A DNA stretch of 64,000 nt. Source: Flavihumibacter sp. UBA7668 (lineage in GTDB: Bacteria; Bacteroidota; Bacteroidia; Chitinophagales; Chitinophagaceae). Positions 43,335 through 52,900 of this stretch are shown here, one piece after another. The notes beneath the pieces are model-generated. The model was not told where the DNA came from. It saw nothing but the letters and a program-made list of their open reading frames with translations, and did no database searches. Position numbers and translations under genes: made by a program. The number at the start of each line of letters is the position of its first letter. The first letter of the stretch is position 1. The stretch lies in contig NZ_DLHM01000006.1 in the NCBI RefSeq assembly GCF_002483205.1, positions 1 through 64,000 of the forward strand, written 5' to 3'.

Positions 43335-44363
43335 ATGAAATTTGAAGTGGGCGATAAAGTGGTGGTGCGACTCACCAATGAAGATGCGGAAGTCGTGGAG
43401 ATCGTGAACGACCGGATGGTGATGGTGGATGTACGCGGAGTGAAATTTCCCGCTTACACCGATCAGCTCGATTATCCTTATTTTAAACAGTTTTCCAAAC
43501 AGAAACTGGTACCGGAGAAAAAACCGGTGCCCAAAACCTATATTGATCAGGTTCCGAAGGAGAAGATCAAACAGCTTCCCAAACGCGATCCCAATGGGGT
43601 TTGGCTCACCTTTATTCCCGTTTTTGAGCAGGATGAATTTGGTGATGAAGTGGTATCGGTTTTGAAAGTGCATCTCCACAACCAGAATGATATCGGGTAT
43701 GGGTTTACCTATGGATTGCATTATTTTGGCGAGCCCGATTTTGAATTGAAAAACCAGGTTTTGGCGCACCAGGATTTTTACCTGCACGATGTGCCCTTTG
43801 CCAACCTGAACGATTCTCCTTCTTTCCATTTTGATTTTACCCTGGTAACGCCGGATAAGAAAAAGCAGCCGCATTATGAGGCCTCGCTGAAATTGAAGCC
43901 GAAACAATTGTTTCTGCGGATTCAGCAATTGCAGCAATCTGGTGAGCCGACCTTTTCCTATCAGCTGTTTAAGGACTACCCTGATTTTGTGGAAGAGGAC
44001 AAGATGGAATTGGGTAAGCTGGCAGCGGCGGGATATAAAGTGTATGCCGCTTCGCAGGCCCGGCAGCACTTGCCTCCGGCACGAACGGTGGTGGATTTGC
44101 ATATCGAGAAACTGACCGAAGGCTGGAAGAGTATGTCGAATGCGGAGATCCTGCAGTTTCAGGTGGATGAGTTTGAGAAATACTATGAGCTGGCCCTGGC
44201 GCATCACCAGCCGATGCTGACCGTGATACATGGTTTGGGTTCGGGCCGTTTGCGCGATGAGATTCATGCGCTCCTGCGCCTCCGCAAACCCGTAAAATCC
44301 TTCGTCAACCAATACGATGCCCGCTACGGCTACGGTGCCACCGAAATCTACTTTCAGTACTAA
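43335..44363 (+). CDS. DUF2027 / Smr-domain protein
   Basis: The 342-residue protein starts with a KOW-like strand region (MKFEVGDKVVVRLTNEDAEV), continues with a DUF2027 domain and ends with an Smr domain (ARTVVDLHIEKL ... LTVIHGLGSGRLRDEIHALL). The conserved DLHIxxL and HGxGxGxLR are present. The arrangement is specific to Bacteroidota. Smr domains are nicking nucleases related to the MutS2 C-terminus; a role in DNA or ribosome-linked RNA cleavage is possible. A -7 box sits 4 nt before the start. Confidence 0.9.
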   Translation: MKFEVGDKVVVRLTNEDAEVVEIVNDRMVMVDVRGVKFPAYTDQLDYPYFKQFSKQKLVPEKKPVPKTYIDQVPKEKIKQLPKRDPNGVWLTFIPVFEQDEFGDEVVSVLKVHLHNQNDIGYGFTYGLHYFGEPDFELKNQVLAHQDFYLHDVPFANLNDSPSFHFDFTLVTPDKKKQPHYEASLKLKPKQLFLRIQQLQQSGEPTFSYQLFKDYPDFVEEDKMELGKLAAAGYKVYAASQARQHLPPARTVVDLHIEKLTEGWKSMSNAEILQFQVDEFEKYYELALAHHQPMLTVIHGLGSGRLRDEIHALLRLRKPVKSFVNQYDARYGYGATEIYFQY

Positions 44364-44411
44364 TTTTCACCCGCCGGGTGCCACCGGTCGGGTGGCACCC
44401 GCCGGGTGAAA
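44364..44411. repeat. GC-rich palindrome (REP-like), copy 1
   Basis: Arms TTTCACCCGCCGGGTGCCACC and its near-perfect reverse complement (one mismatch) surround a 5-nt centre GGTCG. It lies directly after the Smr stop codon and may act as a terminator for that gene. Related elements occur at 45183 and 53764. Confidence 0.8.
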
Positions 44412-44492
44412 TACGCATACGATTGCGTGGGTTGGAGGCGGCATATTGTTTTTTGGTTAACTTTAGGATGCTGCGAAAACAAAACCAACTGC

Positions 44493-45098
44493 GTGCATCC
44501 TGACCGTTCCATAAATGAATTTCTGCTGCTTCAGCAACTGGCTGAGGGCGATCGGGACGCTTTCCGCACCCTGTACGATTTACATCGCGATAAACTGTTC
44601 TTTTACACGCTGCGTTTAACTGAATCCAAACAACAGGCAGAAGATATTCTGCAGGACGTATTTATTAAAGTATGGCAGCAGCGTGAAAACCTGCAGGAAA
44701 TTCGCAGCTTCGATGCCTGGCTCTTCACCCTGGCCAAAAACCAGGTCATCAATGGGTTTAAAAGAGCCAGTCTGGAACGTACGATCCTCAGCGGAATCAA
44801 GGAATCCGCACCTGATACCTGCGATCCCGTAACCCAATCCATCAATTACAGGGAAACCAATCGCTTCTTACAGGAAGCCATCAATCAATTGCCTCCGCAG
44901 CAAAAGAAAATCTACCACCTGCGGCAGGAACAGGGAATGAAAACCAGGGAAATTGCCCACCAGCTCAATATCTCACCGCTCACAGTTAAAAAACATGTGG
45001 CACAGGCGGTTCGGTCCATCCGGCTGCTGCTGGAAAAACAAACCGGGCTAACCGGTGCGCTGATTGTTGGTCTGTTTAAATGGCTGAACCTGCTTTAA
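44493..45098 (+). CDS. ECF RNA polymerase sigma factor
   Basis: Region 2 (EGDRDAFRTLYDLHRDKLFF, ILQDVFIKVWQQRENL) and region 4 (LPPQQKKIYHLRQEQGMKTR, EIAHQLNISPLTVKKHV) are clear. The frame extends upstream to a GTG at 44406 inside the palindrome, but I prefer the GTG at 44493: a TAACTTTA box lies near 44458-44465, and conserved sequence begins just after this codon. It starts the second sigma/FecR/SusC/SusD locus. Confidence 0.9.
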   Translation: MHPDRSINEFLLLQQLAEGDRDAFRTLYDLHRDKLFFYTLRLTESKQQAEDILQDVFIKVWQQRENLQEIRSFDAWLFTLAKNQVINGFKRASLERTILSGIKESAPDTCDPVTQSINYRETNRFLQEAINQLPPQQKKIYHLRQEQGMKTREIAHQLNISPLTVKKHVAQAVRSIRLLLEKQTGLTGALIVGLFKWLNLL

Positions 45099-45182
45099 GC
45101 GAAAGCTTCCGATTATTTTTTCCATCTCACTACTCCCTTTTTATTGTCCGATTGTCTACTTGATATCTGTCCGGTAATACCA

Positions 45183-45200
45183 TTTACCCGGCGGGTGGAA
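45183..45200. repeat. GC-rich palindrome fragment, copy 2
   Basis: TTTACCCGGCGGGTGGAAA is one arm of the palindrome found at 44364 and 53764 (reverse complement TTTCCACCCGCCGGGTAAA). It lies 12 bp before the FecR start codon. Confidence 0.55.
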
Positions 45201-45211
45201 AAGAAGCCAAT

Positions 45212-46396
45212 ATGCAAACCCAACGACTCAACTATTTACTGGAGCAATTCTTCCAAAAATCGATTACCGAACTGGAAACGGCAGAACTGAATGAACTGCT
45301 TTCCCAATTGGAAAAGGATACGCCACTGGAGGACTGGATGAAGGAGAAATGGGCCGATTATACAGCGGAGAAGAACTTGTCGGAGGGGGAAGGGGAAATG
45401 TATTTTCAGAGAATACAAGAGGAGACAAGGGAGGAAGAAGCACCCAACCAACTCCGCTACATTCCATTATTCAGGAAGCATTGGAGTAAAATAGCAGCAA
45501 TTTTTATACTCGGCTTAGGAGGCTTTCTTATTTACCTGGCAACCAAACAAGAGGCAACCATCACACCAAAACAAATAGCAACTACACCCCTCAGAGAAGA
45601 TGTTGAACCCGGTGGCAATTACGCTACCCTTACCCTGGGCGATGGCAGCAAAGTGGTGCTGGATTCGCTTTCCAATGGCCTTATTGCCAATCAGGGTAAT
45701 ACAAAAATCATCAAACTGAACAACGGTGAGCTGGCTTATGAAAATGCCAACAGCACCGACAAAGTAGTCTATAATACCATGTCTACCCCGGTAGGCGGAC
45801 AATACCAGCTCACTCTGCCAGACGGTACCGGCATTTGGCTGAATGCAGCTTCCTCCATTACCTATCCAACTGCTTTCACAGGCAAGGAAAGAAATGTGAC
45901 CATCACCGGTGAAGTCTATTTTGAAGTGGCCAAAAATCCAAGGCAACCCTTCAAAGTAAAAACCGCCGATCAGGTAATCGAAGTGCTGGGCACCCATTTT
46001 AATGTAAATACATACAGCGATGAACAAACGCTAAAAACAACCCTCGTGGAAGGAAAGGTAAAAGTAACCACCGGCGCCAGCACCCTCCTCCTGCAACCCG
46101 GCCAGCAAGCCAAAAACAACCAGGGTAACCTGCAACTAAATCCCAATCCCGATCTCGAAGAAACCCTGGCCTGGAAAAACGGACTCTTTCAATTCAACGG
46201 CACCAATATCGAAACCATTATGCGCAATGTAGCCCGCTGGTATGGGGTGGAAGTGGTGTATAAAGACAAAATCGAAGAACAGTTTGTAGCGGAGATTCCG
46301 CGGAATGTAAATGTGTCGAAACTGCTGGAATTACTGGAACTCACCAAACAGGTAAAGTTTTCCGTCAATAATAAAGTAATCACCGTAAGTAAATAA
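45212..46396 (+). CDS. FecR-family anti-sigma factor
   Basis: The 394-residue protein has a cytoplasmic N-terminus, one membrane helix (about 95-112, IAAIFILGLGGFLIYLA), a periplasmic FecR domain (TPVGGQYQLTLPDGTGIWLN, IEVLGTHFNVNTYSDEQ) and a C-terminal DUF4974-like part (FNGTNIETIMRNVARWYGVE). It controls the sigma factor upstream. Domain order and length are standard; it is clearly paralogous to the 15086 protein. Confidence 0.93.
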   Translation: MQTQRLNYLLEQFFQKSITELETAELNELLSQLEKDTPLEDWMKEKWADYTAEKNLSEGEGEMYFQRIQEETREEEAPNQLRYIPLFRKHWSKIAAIFILGLGGFLIYLATKQEATITPKQIATTPLREDVEPGGNYATLTLGDGSKVVLDSLSNGLIANQGNTKIIKLNNGELAYENANSTDKVVYNTMSTPVGGQYQLTLPDGTGIWLNAASSITYPTAFTGKERNVTITGEVYFEVAKNPRQPFKVKTADQVIEVLGTHFNVNTYSDEQTLKTTLVEGKVKVTTGASTLLLQPGQQAKNNQGNLQLNPNPDLEETLAWKNGLFQFNGTNIETIMRNVARWYGVEVVYKDKIEEQFVAEIPRNVNVSKLLELLELTKQVKFSVNNKVITVSK

Positions 46397-46451
46397 ACCC
46401 CATAAAAAATCCTTCAATATGTAACTGACACCATTAACTGCTACAAAAAAA

Positions 46452-46476
46452 CCGGAAGCGTTCGAAGCACTCCCGG
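46452..46476 (+). terminator. Imperfect hairpin between fecR and susC, counterpart of 16325
   Basis: A CCGG/CCGG-based stem with two mismatches and the loop near TCGAA, in the context A-run ACCG ... CGGCTGAAA, the same flanks as the hairpin in the first locus. It lies about 66 bp before the SusC start. Possible attenuator. Confidence 0.4.
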
Positions 46477-46542
46477 CTGAAACTGGTAGCTGAAAAACAA
46501 TCTGCGACGACTATTTATTAACTAACCAATCAAAACAAAGCT

Positions 46543-49500
46543 ATGCGATTGATCCCTTATCGCCAACTACCCAAAATCTGCTTAGGTATGAAACTGACTG
46601 TTGTTTTATTCTTCGCCTTCCTTGTACAGGCCAATGCGGGCAGTTATGCCCAGGCCGTAACACTGAAGATGAACAATGCGCGGCTCGAACTGGTTTTGAA
46701 GGAAATAACCAAACAATCGGGCTACCGCGTGATCTATGGCAAGTCTGAATTGGCCCGGGCCTCCAAAGTAGACATCGATGTACGTAATACCTCCGTGGAA
46801 AACGCACTCAACCTGATCTTCAAAAATCAGACGCTTTCCTATACCATTCGCGATAAGTTTATCGTGATTGCACCAAAAACGGAAGCCGTCTCCATAAAAG
46901 AAGAGGAGCCCCCTGCTCCGCCTCCCATGGACATCAAAGGGCGCATCCTTTCGGCCGATAATCCCAACCAACCCCTTGATGGAGCGTCCATTAAAATAAA
47001 AGGCTCGGAAGGCGGTACCACCACCAATGCCAATGGCGAATTCAACCTGCATATTCCGGGTGAACGTGCCATTCTGATCATCTCTTTTGTGGGCTATGAA
47101 ACTCAGGAAGTGGCGGTTTCCCAAGGCAATACCACCATCAGTATTTCGCTGAAACCACAGGAAATACAGGGCGAAGAAGTAGTGGTAATCGGCTACGGAA
47201 CCCAAAAGAAAAAAGACCTTACCGGTGCGGTTTCTTCCGTAAAAACCAAAGACCTGGTACTGTCTTCCGGTCCGGAAATCGGCAATATGCTGAAAGGTAA
47301 AGTAGCCGGTTTAACGATTCGCCAGAACAGTGCGCAGCCCGGTGGCGGACTGGATATCCTGGTACGTGGTGCAGGTTCGGTGAATGCCAGCAATGCACCA
47401 TTGATTGTAGTGGATGGATTTCCCATCACCGATCTGGCTCAACCAGAAAGCGGCGGCCGTTACAATGCAGGTACACAAAGTGTGCTGAATTCCTTCAATC
47501 CGAATGATATCGAATCTATTGAAGTGTTGAAAGATGCAAGTGCCACTTCTATATATGGATCAAGAGCTGCCAATGGCGTTATCCTCATCACCACTAAAAA
47601 AGGAAGTGAAGGCGGATTGAAAGTGCAATATTCCGGTAACTATTCGCTCCAGAAATACAATAATCCCTTTGATGTATTGCCGCTGAATGAATGGATGCAG
47701 GTACGCAATGAAGCCGCCTGGGAACAATGGCAATTCGACAACAATGTAATGCCGTACGGAACCAGAACCCAGGCCGAAGCAGAAGCCAATCCGGTAAATG
47801 GTCCGTTTAGAAAACTGTATACACAGAATGCCATCAATAATGTGGGACGTGGTACCGACTGGTTTGATCTCGTTACCAGAGACGGACAAACCATGCAGCA
47901 TAATATCTCTTTATCAGGAGGAAATAAAACCACCCGTTACCTGGTATCCGGCAACTTTTATGATCAGAAAGCGATTGTTAAAAATTCTGAATTCAAACGC
48001 TATTCCGTTCGTGCCAATATTGATCAGGATGTCAATAAATACATCCGCACCGGCTTCAATATGACCCTCAGCAGAATTGATAATTCCAACACACAACTGG
48101 GAGCCGATCAGTTTGAAAACTCCGGTATAATTCGGGCCGCCATTCAACAGGGTCCGCATATTCCCGCCCTTGATGAGCAGGGCAATTATCCGCTGAATCC
48201 CCAACTGGCTTTGCAACCCAATCCGTATTCCCTCTTAACCATCAGCGACCGTGGCCGCATTGAACGTTTTCTCGGAAATTTCTATGTGGATATCATGCCG
48301 ATCAGCGGGCTCACGGTGAAACTCAAAGCAGGCATTGATCGCGGCAATTCAAAAAGACAGAACTACCTGCCCACCACCACCTTACATGGTGCATTGGAAC
48401 AGGGCAGGGCCTTTATTTCCAATTCAGAATCAAATTCCTATTTATTGGAAGCAACGGCCAACTATAACCGAAAAATTGGAAATGGCCATACGGTTGATCT
48501 GTTGGGGGGTGTATCGCAACAGCAATTTGTAACAGCCATGAACAGTGAAGGGGCTACCGGTTTTATTACCGATGCTTTTTTATGGAATAACCTGGGTGCA
48601 GGAAGTGTGCAATTGCCCAGCAATTCAGCCGGATCCAAAAATATGATTGCTTCTTATTTCGGCCGGTTGAACTATAATTATAAAGGCCGCTATTATCTTA
48701 CTGCTACGGTACGTACCGATGGTGCCAGTGTATTTGCAGCCAATAATAAATGGGGAACTTTTCCATCTGCAGCCATCGCCTGGAATGTAGTGGAAGAACC
48801 CTTTATGCAGTTTCTGAAAAGCACGTTTTCTCAACTGAAATTCCGTTTCAGTTATGGTCAAACCGGGAATGCCACCATCAACAGCAATGCATTCGCTGCC
48901 TATGGCGCCTATCCAGCCTGGTTAACCGGAAACGATGTGCGCCTGATTGGTGTTTCGCTCGCAAGACTGGAGAATCCGGATCTGAAATGGGAAACTACCA
49001 CCGGTGCCAACCTGGGTTTGGATTTTTCGATTCTAAATGGAAAAGTGGATGGTTCCATTGAAGTGTATCGCAATGTGATTTCTGATTTGCTGGCCACCAA
49101 AGTATTGAACTCTTACCATGAAGTGAATTCCATCATTGCGAATGTGGGAAAAACACAAAGCAGAGGTTTTGAAATCACGATCAATACCCGCAATATCCAG
49201 CGCAAAGATTTTCAATGGAGAACCAGTTTCTCCCTGGCCCGCTATAAAGACAATTGGATGGAACGTGCGCCTGATTGGAAACCCGCCGTATATGAAAATG
49301 CTACTGATCCAATCCGCGCCATTTACAGCCGTGTTTCCGATGGCATTTTGCAGGTGGGAGAGAAAGCACCAGCCGGACAACCGGAATTGAAACCCGGCAT
49401 GATAAAGATCAAGGATATTGATGGTTTCCAGCGGGATGCCAATGGAAATCCGATGGTGGATGCCAATGGACGGTTTATTCGCCTGGGTGCACCTGATGGT

Positions 49501-50019
49501 ATTATTGATGATGCCGACACCAGAATGATGGGCACCAATGATCCCAGTTATATGGCCGGTATTACCAATATCATTCAATACAAAAACTGGAGCCTGAATT
49601 TTGATTTCAATGGCTTGTTTGGTCGCCGTTTTGCAGACCCGAATCATTTTGCTTACGGCATTGGTGCAGCCGGTGTTTATTCCAATGGATACAATGCACT
49701 GCGCTCAGTGAAAGATCGCTGGACGCCGGAGAATCCATCCACTACCAATCCGAGTTCTTTCTGGGGCTGGTCTCCTTATGGCATAGGTGATTTCTTTGTG
49801 CAGGATGCATGGTTTGTTCGTTTGCAGAACGTATCGCTGGGATATACCCTTCCCAAACGTTTTTTGGGTAAAGCATTTTCTTCCGTACAGGTGCATGTGG
49901 ATGCGCAGAACCTGTTTGTGATTACTCCATACAAAGGCGTGGATCCTGAAACGGATTCTTACACTGCAGCCTATCCGAATATCCGAACCTTCAACTTTGG
50001 CCTGAATCTTAATTTTTAA
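46543..50019 (+). CDS. SusC/RagA-family TonB-dependent outer-membrane transporter with STN domain
   Basis: Signal peptide (KLTVVLFFAFLVQANAGSYAQ), STN domain (about 42-100, LKEITKQSGYRVIYGKSELA), carboxypeptidase-D regulatory-like domain (about 128-210, GRILSADNPNQPLDGASIKI), plug with VVVIGYGTQKKKDLTGAVSS and DASATSIYGSRAANGVILIT, then the beta barrel ending in FNFGLNLNF. At 1158 residues it is a full-length SusC. It takes up a ligand captured by the SusD protein encoded next and signals to FecR through STN. Confidence 0.96.
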   Translation: MRLIPYRQLPKICLGMKLTVVLFFAFLVQANAGSYAQAVTLKMNNARLELVLKEITKQSGYRVIYGKSELARASKVDIDVRNTSVENALNLIFKNQTLSYTIRDKFIVIAPKTEAVSIKEEEPPAPPPMDIKGRILSADNPNQPLDGASIKIKGSEGGTTTNANGEFNLHIPGERAILIISFVGYETQEVAVSQGNTTISISLKPQEIQGEEVVVIGYGTQKKKDLTGAVSSVKTKDLVLSSGPEIGNMLKGKVAGLTIRQNSAQPGGGLDILVRGAGSVNASNAPLIVVDGFPITDLAQPESGGRYNAGTQSVLNSFNPNDIESIEVLKDASATSIYGSRAANGVILITTKKGSEGGLKVQYSGNYSLQKYNNPFDVLPLNEWMQVRNEAAWEQWQFDNNVMPYGTRTQAEAEANPVNGPFRKLYTQNAINNVGRGTDWFDLVTRDGQTMQHNISLSGGNKTTRYLVSGNFYDQKAIVKNSEFKRYSVRANIDQDVNKYIRTGFNMTLSRIDNSNTQLGADQFENSGIIRAAIQQGPHIPALDEQGNYPLNPQLALQPNPYSLLTISDRGRIERFLGNFYVDIMPISGLTVKLKAGIDRGNSKRQNYLPTTTLHGALEQGRAFISNSESNSYLLEATANYNRKIGNGHTVDLLGGVSQQQFVTAMNSEGATGFITDAFLWNNLGAGSVQLPSNSAGSKNMIASYFGRLNYNYKGRYYLTATVRTDGASVFAANNKWGTFPSAAIAWNVVEEPFMQFLKSTFSQLKFRFSYGQTGNATINSNAFAAYGAYPAWLTGNDVRLIGVSLARLENPDLKWETTTGANLGLDFSILNGKVDGSIEVYRNVISDLLATKVLNSYHEVNSIIANVGKTQSRGFEITINTRNIQRKDFQWRTSFSLARYKDNWMERAPDWKPAVYENATDPIRAIYSRVSDGILQVGEKAPAGQPELKPGMIKIKDIDGFQRDANGNPMVDANGRFIRLGAPDGIIDDADTRMMGTNDPSYMAGITNIIQYKNWSLNFDFNGLFGRRFADPNHFAYGIGAAGVYSNGYNALRSVKDRWTPENPSTTNPSSFWGWSPYGIGDFFVQDAWFVRLQNVSLGYTLPKRFLGKAFSSVQVHVDAQNLFVITPYKGVDPETDSYTAAYPNIRTFNFGLNLNF

Positions 50020-50037
50020 TCCATCAACTGTACAGAA

Positions 50038-51504
50038 ATGATAAAGTATATAAGTGCAGCTATCCTCTTTTTTGCGGTAGGACTCAGCAGTTGTACCAAA
50101 GATTTAAAACCGCTTGATTATTCTGAAATCAATCCGAATATATTTCCAAAAACAGCATCAGATCTGGAAGCCATGGTGAATGCCTGTTATCATCCGTTAC
50201 GCGGTTCCTGGGGTGATGGAATTTTCACCACTTCCGAAAGAGGCGTGATGTATATCAGTGATGCCACCACCGAAATTCTGTTTGGAAAATATGGAGATCA
50301 GGGACTGGCATCGCTCCATAATTACAATCCGAATAACGGAGGTTTTACCCGCTATTACGATGATTTTTATAATAAGATCAGCCGTATGACGATGACCATT
50401 GAATTGATTTCACAATCATCCGTAAGCGAAGACCTCAAACGGAAAGCAATAGCCGAAGTTCGGTGTGCAAGAGGCTTGTTGGCCTACACGCTGTTTGATT
50501 TGTATGGTCCCCTGGTAATTGCACCGGTGGAAGTATTGAAAAATCCGTTGATTGAAGAACCGCTGGCAAGAATGGAATACAATGAGATGGTGGCTTTTAT
50601 TGAAGCGGATCTGGAAGCGGCAGCGGCTGATTTACCGACTCCGCAAAATGCGGAGTATGGCCGATTCAGCAAGGCCCTGGCCAAAATGATTAATATCCGC
50701 CTGCAATTGCATGAGAAAAACTGGAATCGGGTACGGGAATTGGCGGATGAAGTGATTGCCTATGGGGCCTTTTCACTGGATGCGGATTATTCGGCTATCT
50801 GGGATCTGGAAGGCGCCAAAAGCAGTAAGGAAGTGATCTGGGCCATTCCCTGTGATTATATCGGTACCAGTGAAAACCAGTGGCAGCTGATGGTGCTGCC
50901 CACCAATTATGGTCCCAAAAGCGGATGGGGTACCATCTCCAGCACCTGGTGGTTTTATGATCGCTTTGAAGAGAATGACCAGCGCAAGAAAATGCTGATT
51001 GCTGAATATACCGGTACCGATGGTATTACCTATAACCGGGCGAATCCGGGTAATATTCTGGATCGCGGTCCAATTCCCTTAAAGATTAATGAGGATGCAG
51101 CACGCACCACCAGTTTAACCACCGTGGATATTGTGATGTATCGCTACCCCGATGTTTTGTTATCCAAAGCAGAAGCCATTGCCAATGCCGGAGCACCGAA
51201 TGCGGAAGCCATGGAGCTGGTGAATGTGGTGAGAAGAAGAGCAGGCCTGGAAGACAAAGACCTGGCTGATTACTCCTCTAAGGAAGCATTTAATGACCTG
51301 ATTTTATTGGAAAGAAGTCATGAGTTCTGGTGTGAGAATGGACAGTACCGGGCAGATTTGATTCGGCATGGAAAATTTGTGAGTCGCTGTCAGGAAGTAA
51401 CGCAATCCACCTATACCAATCCGAATAAAGTAGTATTTCCTTTTTCGCTGCGGGCCGTGAGTGAAGGCAAGGGGAAATTTATTCAGAATCCGGGCTACCA
51501 ATAA
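50038..51504 (+). CDS. SusD/RagB-family substrate-binding lipoprotein
   Basis: SPII signal ILFFAVGLSSC (Cys19) followed by TKDLKPLDYSEINPN. The middle has the SusD TPR-like helices (EVRCARGLLAYTLFDLYGPL) and the C-terminus the RagB end (DLILLERSHEFWCENGQYRA, DLIRHGKF, and final FIQNPGYQ). 488 residues, 18 bp after SusC. It forms the extracellular lid of the transporter. Confidence 0.95.
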   Translation: MIKYISAAILFFAVGLSSCTKDLKPLDYSEINPNIFPKTASDLEAMVNACYHPLRGSWGDGIFTTSERGVMYISDATTEILFGKYGDQGLASLHNYNPNNGGFTRYYDDFYNKISRMTMTIELISQSSVSEDLKRKAIAEVRCARGLLAYTLFDLYGPLVIAPVEVLKNPLIEEPLARMEYNEMVAFIEADLEAAAADLPTPQNAEYGRFSKALAKMINIRLQLHEKNWNRVRELADEVIAYGAFSLDADYSAIWDLEGAKSSKEVIWAIPCDYIGTSENQWQLMVLPTNYGPKSGWGTISSTWWFYDRFEENDQRKKMLIAEYTGTDGITYNRANPGNILDRGPIPLKINEDAARTTSLTTVDIVMYRYPDVLLSKAEAIANAGAPNAEAMELVNVVRRRAGLEDKDLADYSSKEAFNDLILLERSHEFWCENGQYRADLIRHGKFVSRCQEVTQSTYTNPNKVVFPFSLRAVSEGKGKFIQNPGYQ

Positions 51505-51532
51505 CAGCTATTGAAAACTAAAATGAATTCAC

Positions 51533-52900
51533 ATGAAATGGACTAATCGATCTATATTTTTAGGGTTGGTGCTGGTGGCTTCCTGCTTTCTGTGTTGCAA
51601 ACGCGCAGATGGTGATCCGAAGCCAAAAGAAGAGCGCATTCAGTATGAACTTTCGAATACGGCATTTGCCAATCCGGAGCGCGGGTTCATCCGCACGATG
51701 AGTGTGAAGTCGGATGGTGTGGCGTTAACAAGCGCACAGTTGAGTCTGCTTCGCAGTCAGCATGTGTCGATGATTCTGTGCGTGATTTACTTTGATCAAT
51801 TCAAGGATAAGGATATCAGTGCAGGTTTTTTATCGCTGATTGAAAGTGATTTAAATACAGCGCGGAATGCCGGGTTGAAAATGATTCTTCGTTTTGCCTA
51901 TACCGATGACATGGCTGGTACCGATGCGCCCCTGGCGATTATTGAACGTCATCTGGATCAGTTGAAACCGGTATTCGAAAATCATAAGGATATCATCTCC
52001 TTTGTGCAGGCGGGTTTTATTGGTGCCTGGGGAGAGTGGCATAGTTCAAGCAATGGACTGGCAACAGTGGCCAATGAGCGGGCGGTGTTAAATAAGTTGC
52101 TGTCTGTTTTACCCATGGATATTATGGTGCAGGTGCGTACGCCGGGAGCCAAGCAGCAGATCTTCAATAGCACAGTCGCCTTAACTGCCAGCCAGGCTTA
52201 TAGCAGTGAAAACATAGCGCGCGTAGGGCACCATAACGATTGTTTTTTATCGGGCGGAACCGACTATGGTACCTACACCAATGTGGAGCAGGAAAAACAA
52301 TACATCAGCAATGAAGCACTCTATGTTCCAACGGGTGGAGAAACCTGTCCGCCTACAGGTGGATATGACCCAACCTGTGCGGAAGGCCGTAGGGAGATGC
52401 GCCTGTTGAAATGGACTTATCTGAATTTGGACTGGTACCCTGCTACTATCAATGCCTGGAAGAATTCCGGATGTTTTGAAGAGTTTCAGAATAATCTCGG
52501 GTATCGGTTGGGGTTAGTAGATGCTTTCTTTCCGAAAGAGGCAATGGCGGGTGGTAACCTGGCCGTGGATTTAAACATCGTCAACAATGGGTATGCGCCG
52601 CTTTATTATAAGAAGAAAACCATGCTGGTATTGAAGAATACTGCAACGGGAACTTATTATGATAAACCACTGACGGTTGATCTGCGCTTATGTAAGCCAA
52701 CCGTTACGATGCCGATCAAAGAAACGGTTTCTCTGGCAGGATTGCCTGCGGGCACTTATGAATTGTATCTGCGGATAGCGGATCAGCATGCCTCATTGGA
52801 AGCTCGGTCTGAATTCGCGGTGCGGTTGGCCAATACCAATGGCTGGCTGGAGGATCATAATGGAATCAATAAGTTGAATGCTCAAATAGTTATAAAATGA
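51533..52900 (+). CDS. DUF4832/DUF4874-type lipoprotein
   Basis: The 455-residue protein has a lipobox-like signal (LVLVASCFLCC), then NTAFANPERGFIRTM, the NPERGF motif typical of DUF4874 proteins, a TIM-barrel-like region (LKMILRFAYTD, FVQAGFIGAWGEWHSS) and a C-terminal DUF4832 beta domain (LNIVNNGYAPLYYKKKTMLV, SLAGLPAGTYELYLRI). These proteins often lie in polysaccharide-related loci and may bind or hydrolyse glycans; the activity is unproven. The GEWHS segment after the strand could hold catalytic acids. Same operon as SusCD (28 bp gap). Confidence 0.82.
   Translation: MKWTNRSIFLGLVLVASCFLCCKRADGDPKPKEERIQYELSNTAFANPERGFIRTMSVKSDGVALTSAQLSLLRSQHVSMILCVIYFDQFKDKDISAGFLSLIESDLNTARNAGLKMILRFAYTDDMAGTDAPLAIIERHLDQLKPVFENHKDIISFVQAGFIGAWGEWHSSSNGLATVANERAVLNKLLSVLPMDIMVQVRTPGAKQQIFNSTVALTASQAYSSENIARVGHHNDCFLSGGTDYGTYTNVEQEKQYISNEALYVPTGGETCPPTGGYDPTCAEGRREMRLLKWTYLNLDWYPATINAWKNSGCFEEFQNNLGYRLGLVDAFFPKEAMAGGNLAVDLNIVNNGYAPLYYKKKTMLVLKNTATGTYYDKPLTVDLRLCKPTVTMPIKETVSLAGLPAGTYELYLRIADQHASLEARSEFAVRLANTNGWLEDHNGINKLNAQIVIK

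Noticed and set aside
43119..44312. 397-codon minus-strand ORF opposite the Smr gene
   Set aside because: The plus-strand DUF2027-Smr protein is clearly recognisable; the antisense frame is His/Arg-rich and without a domain.
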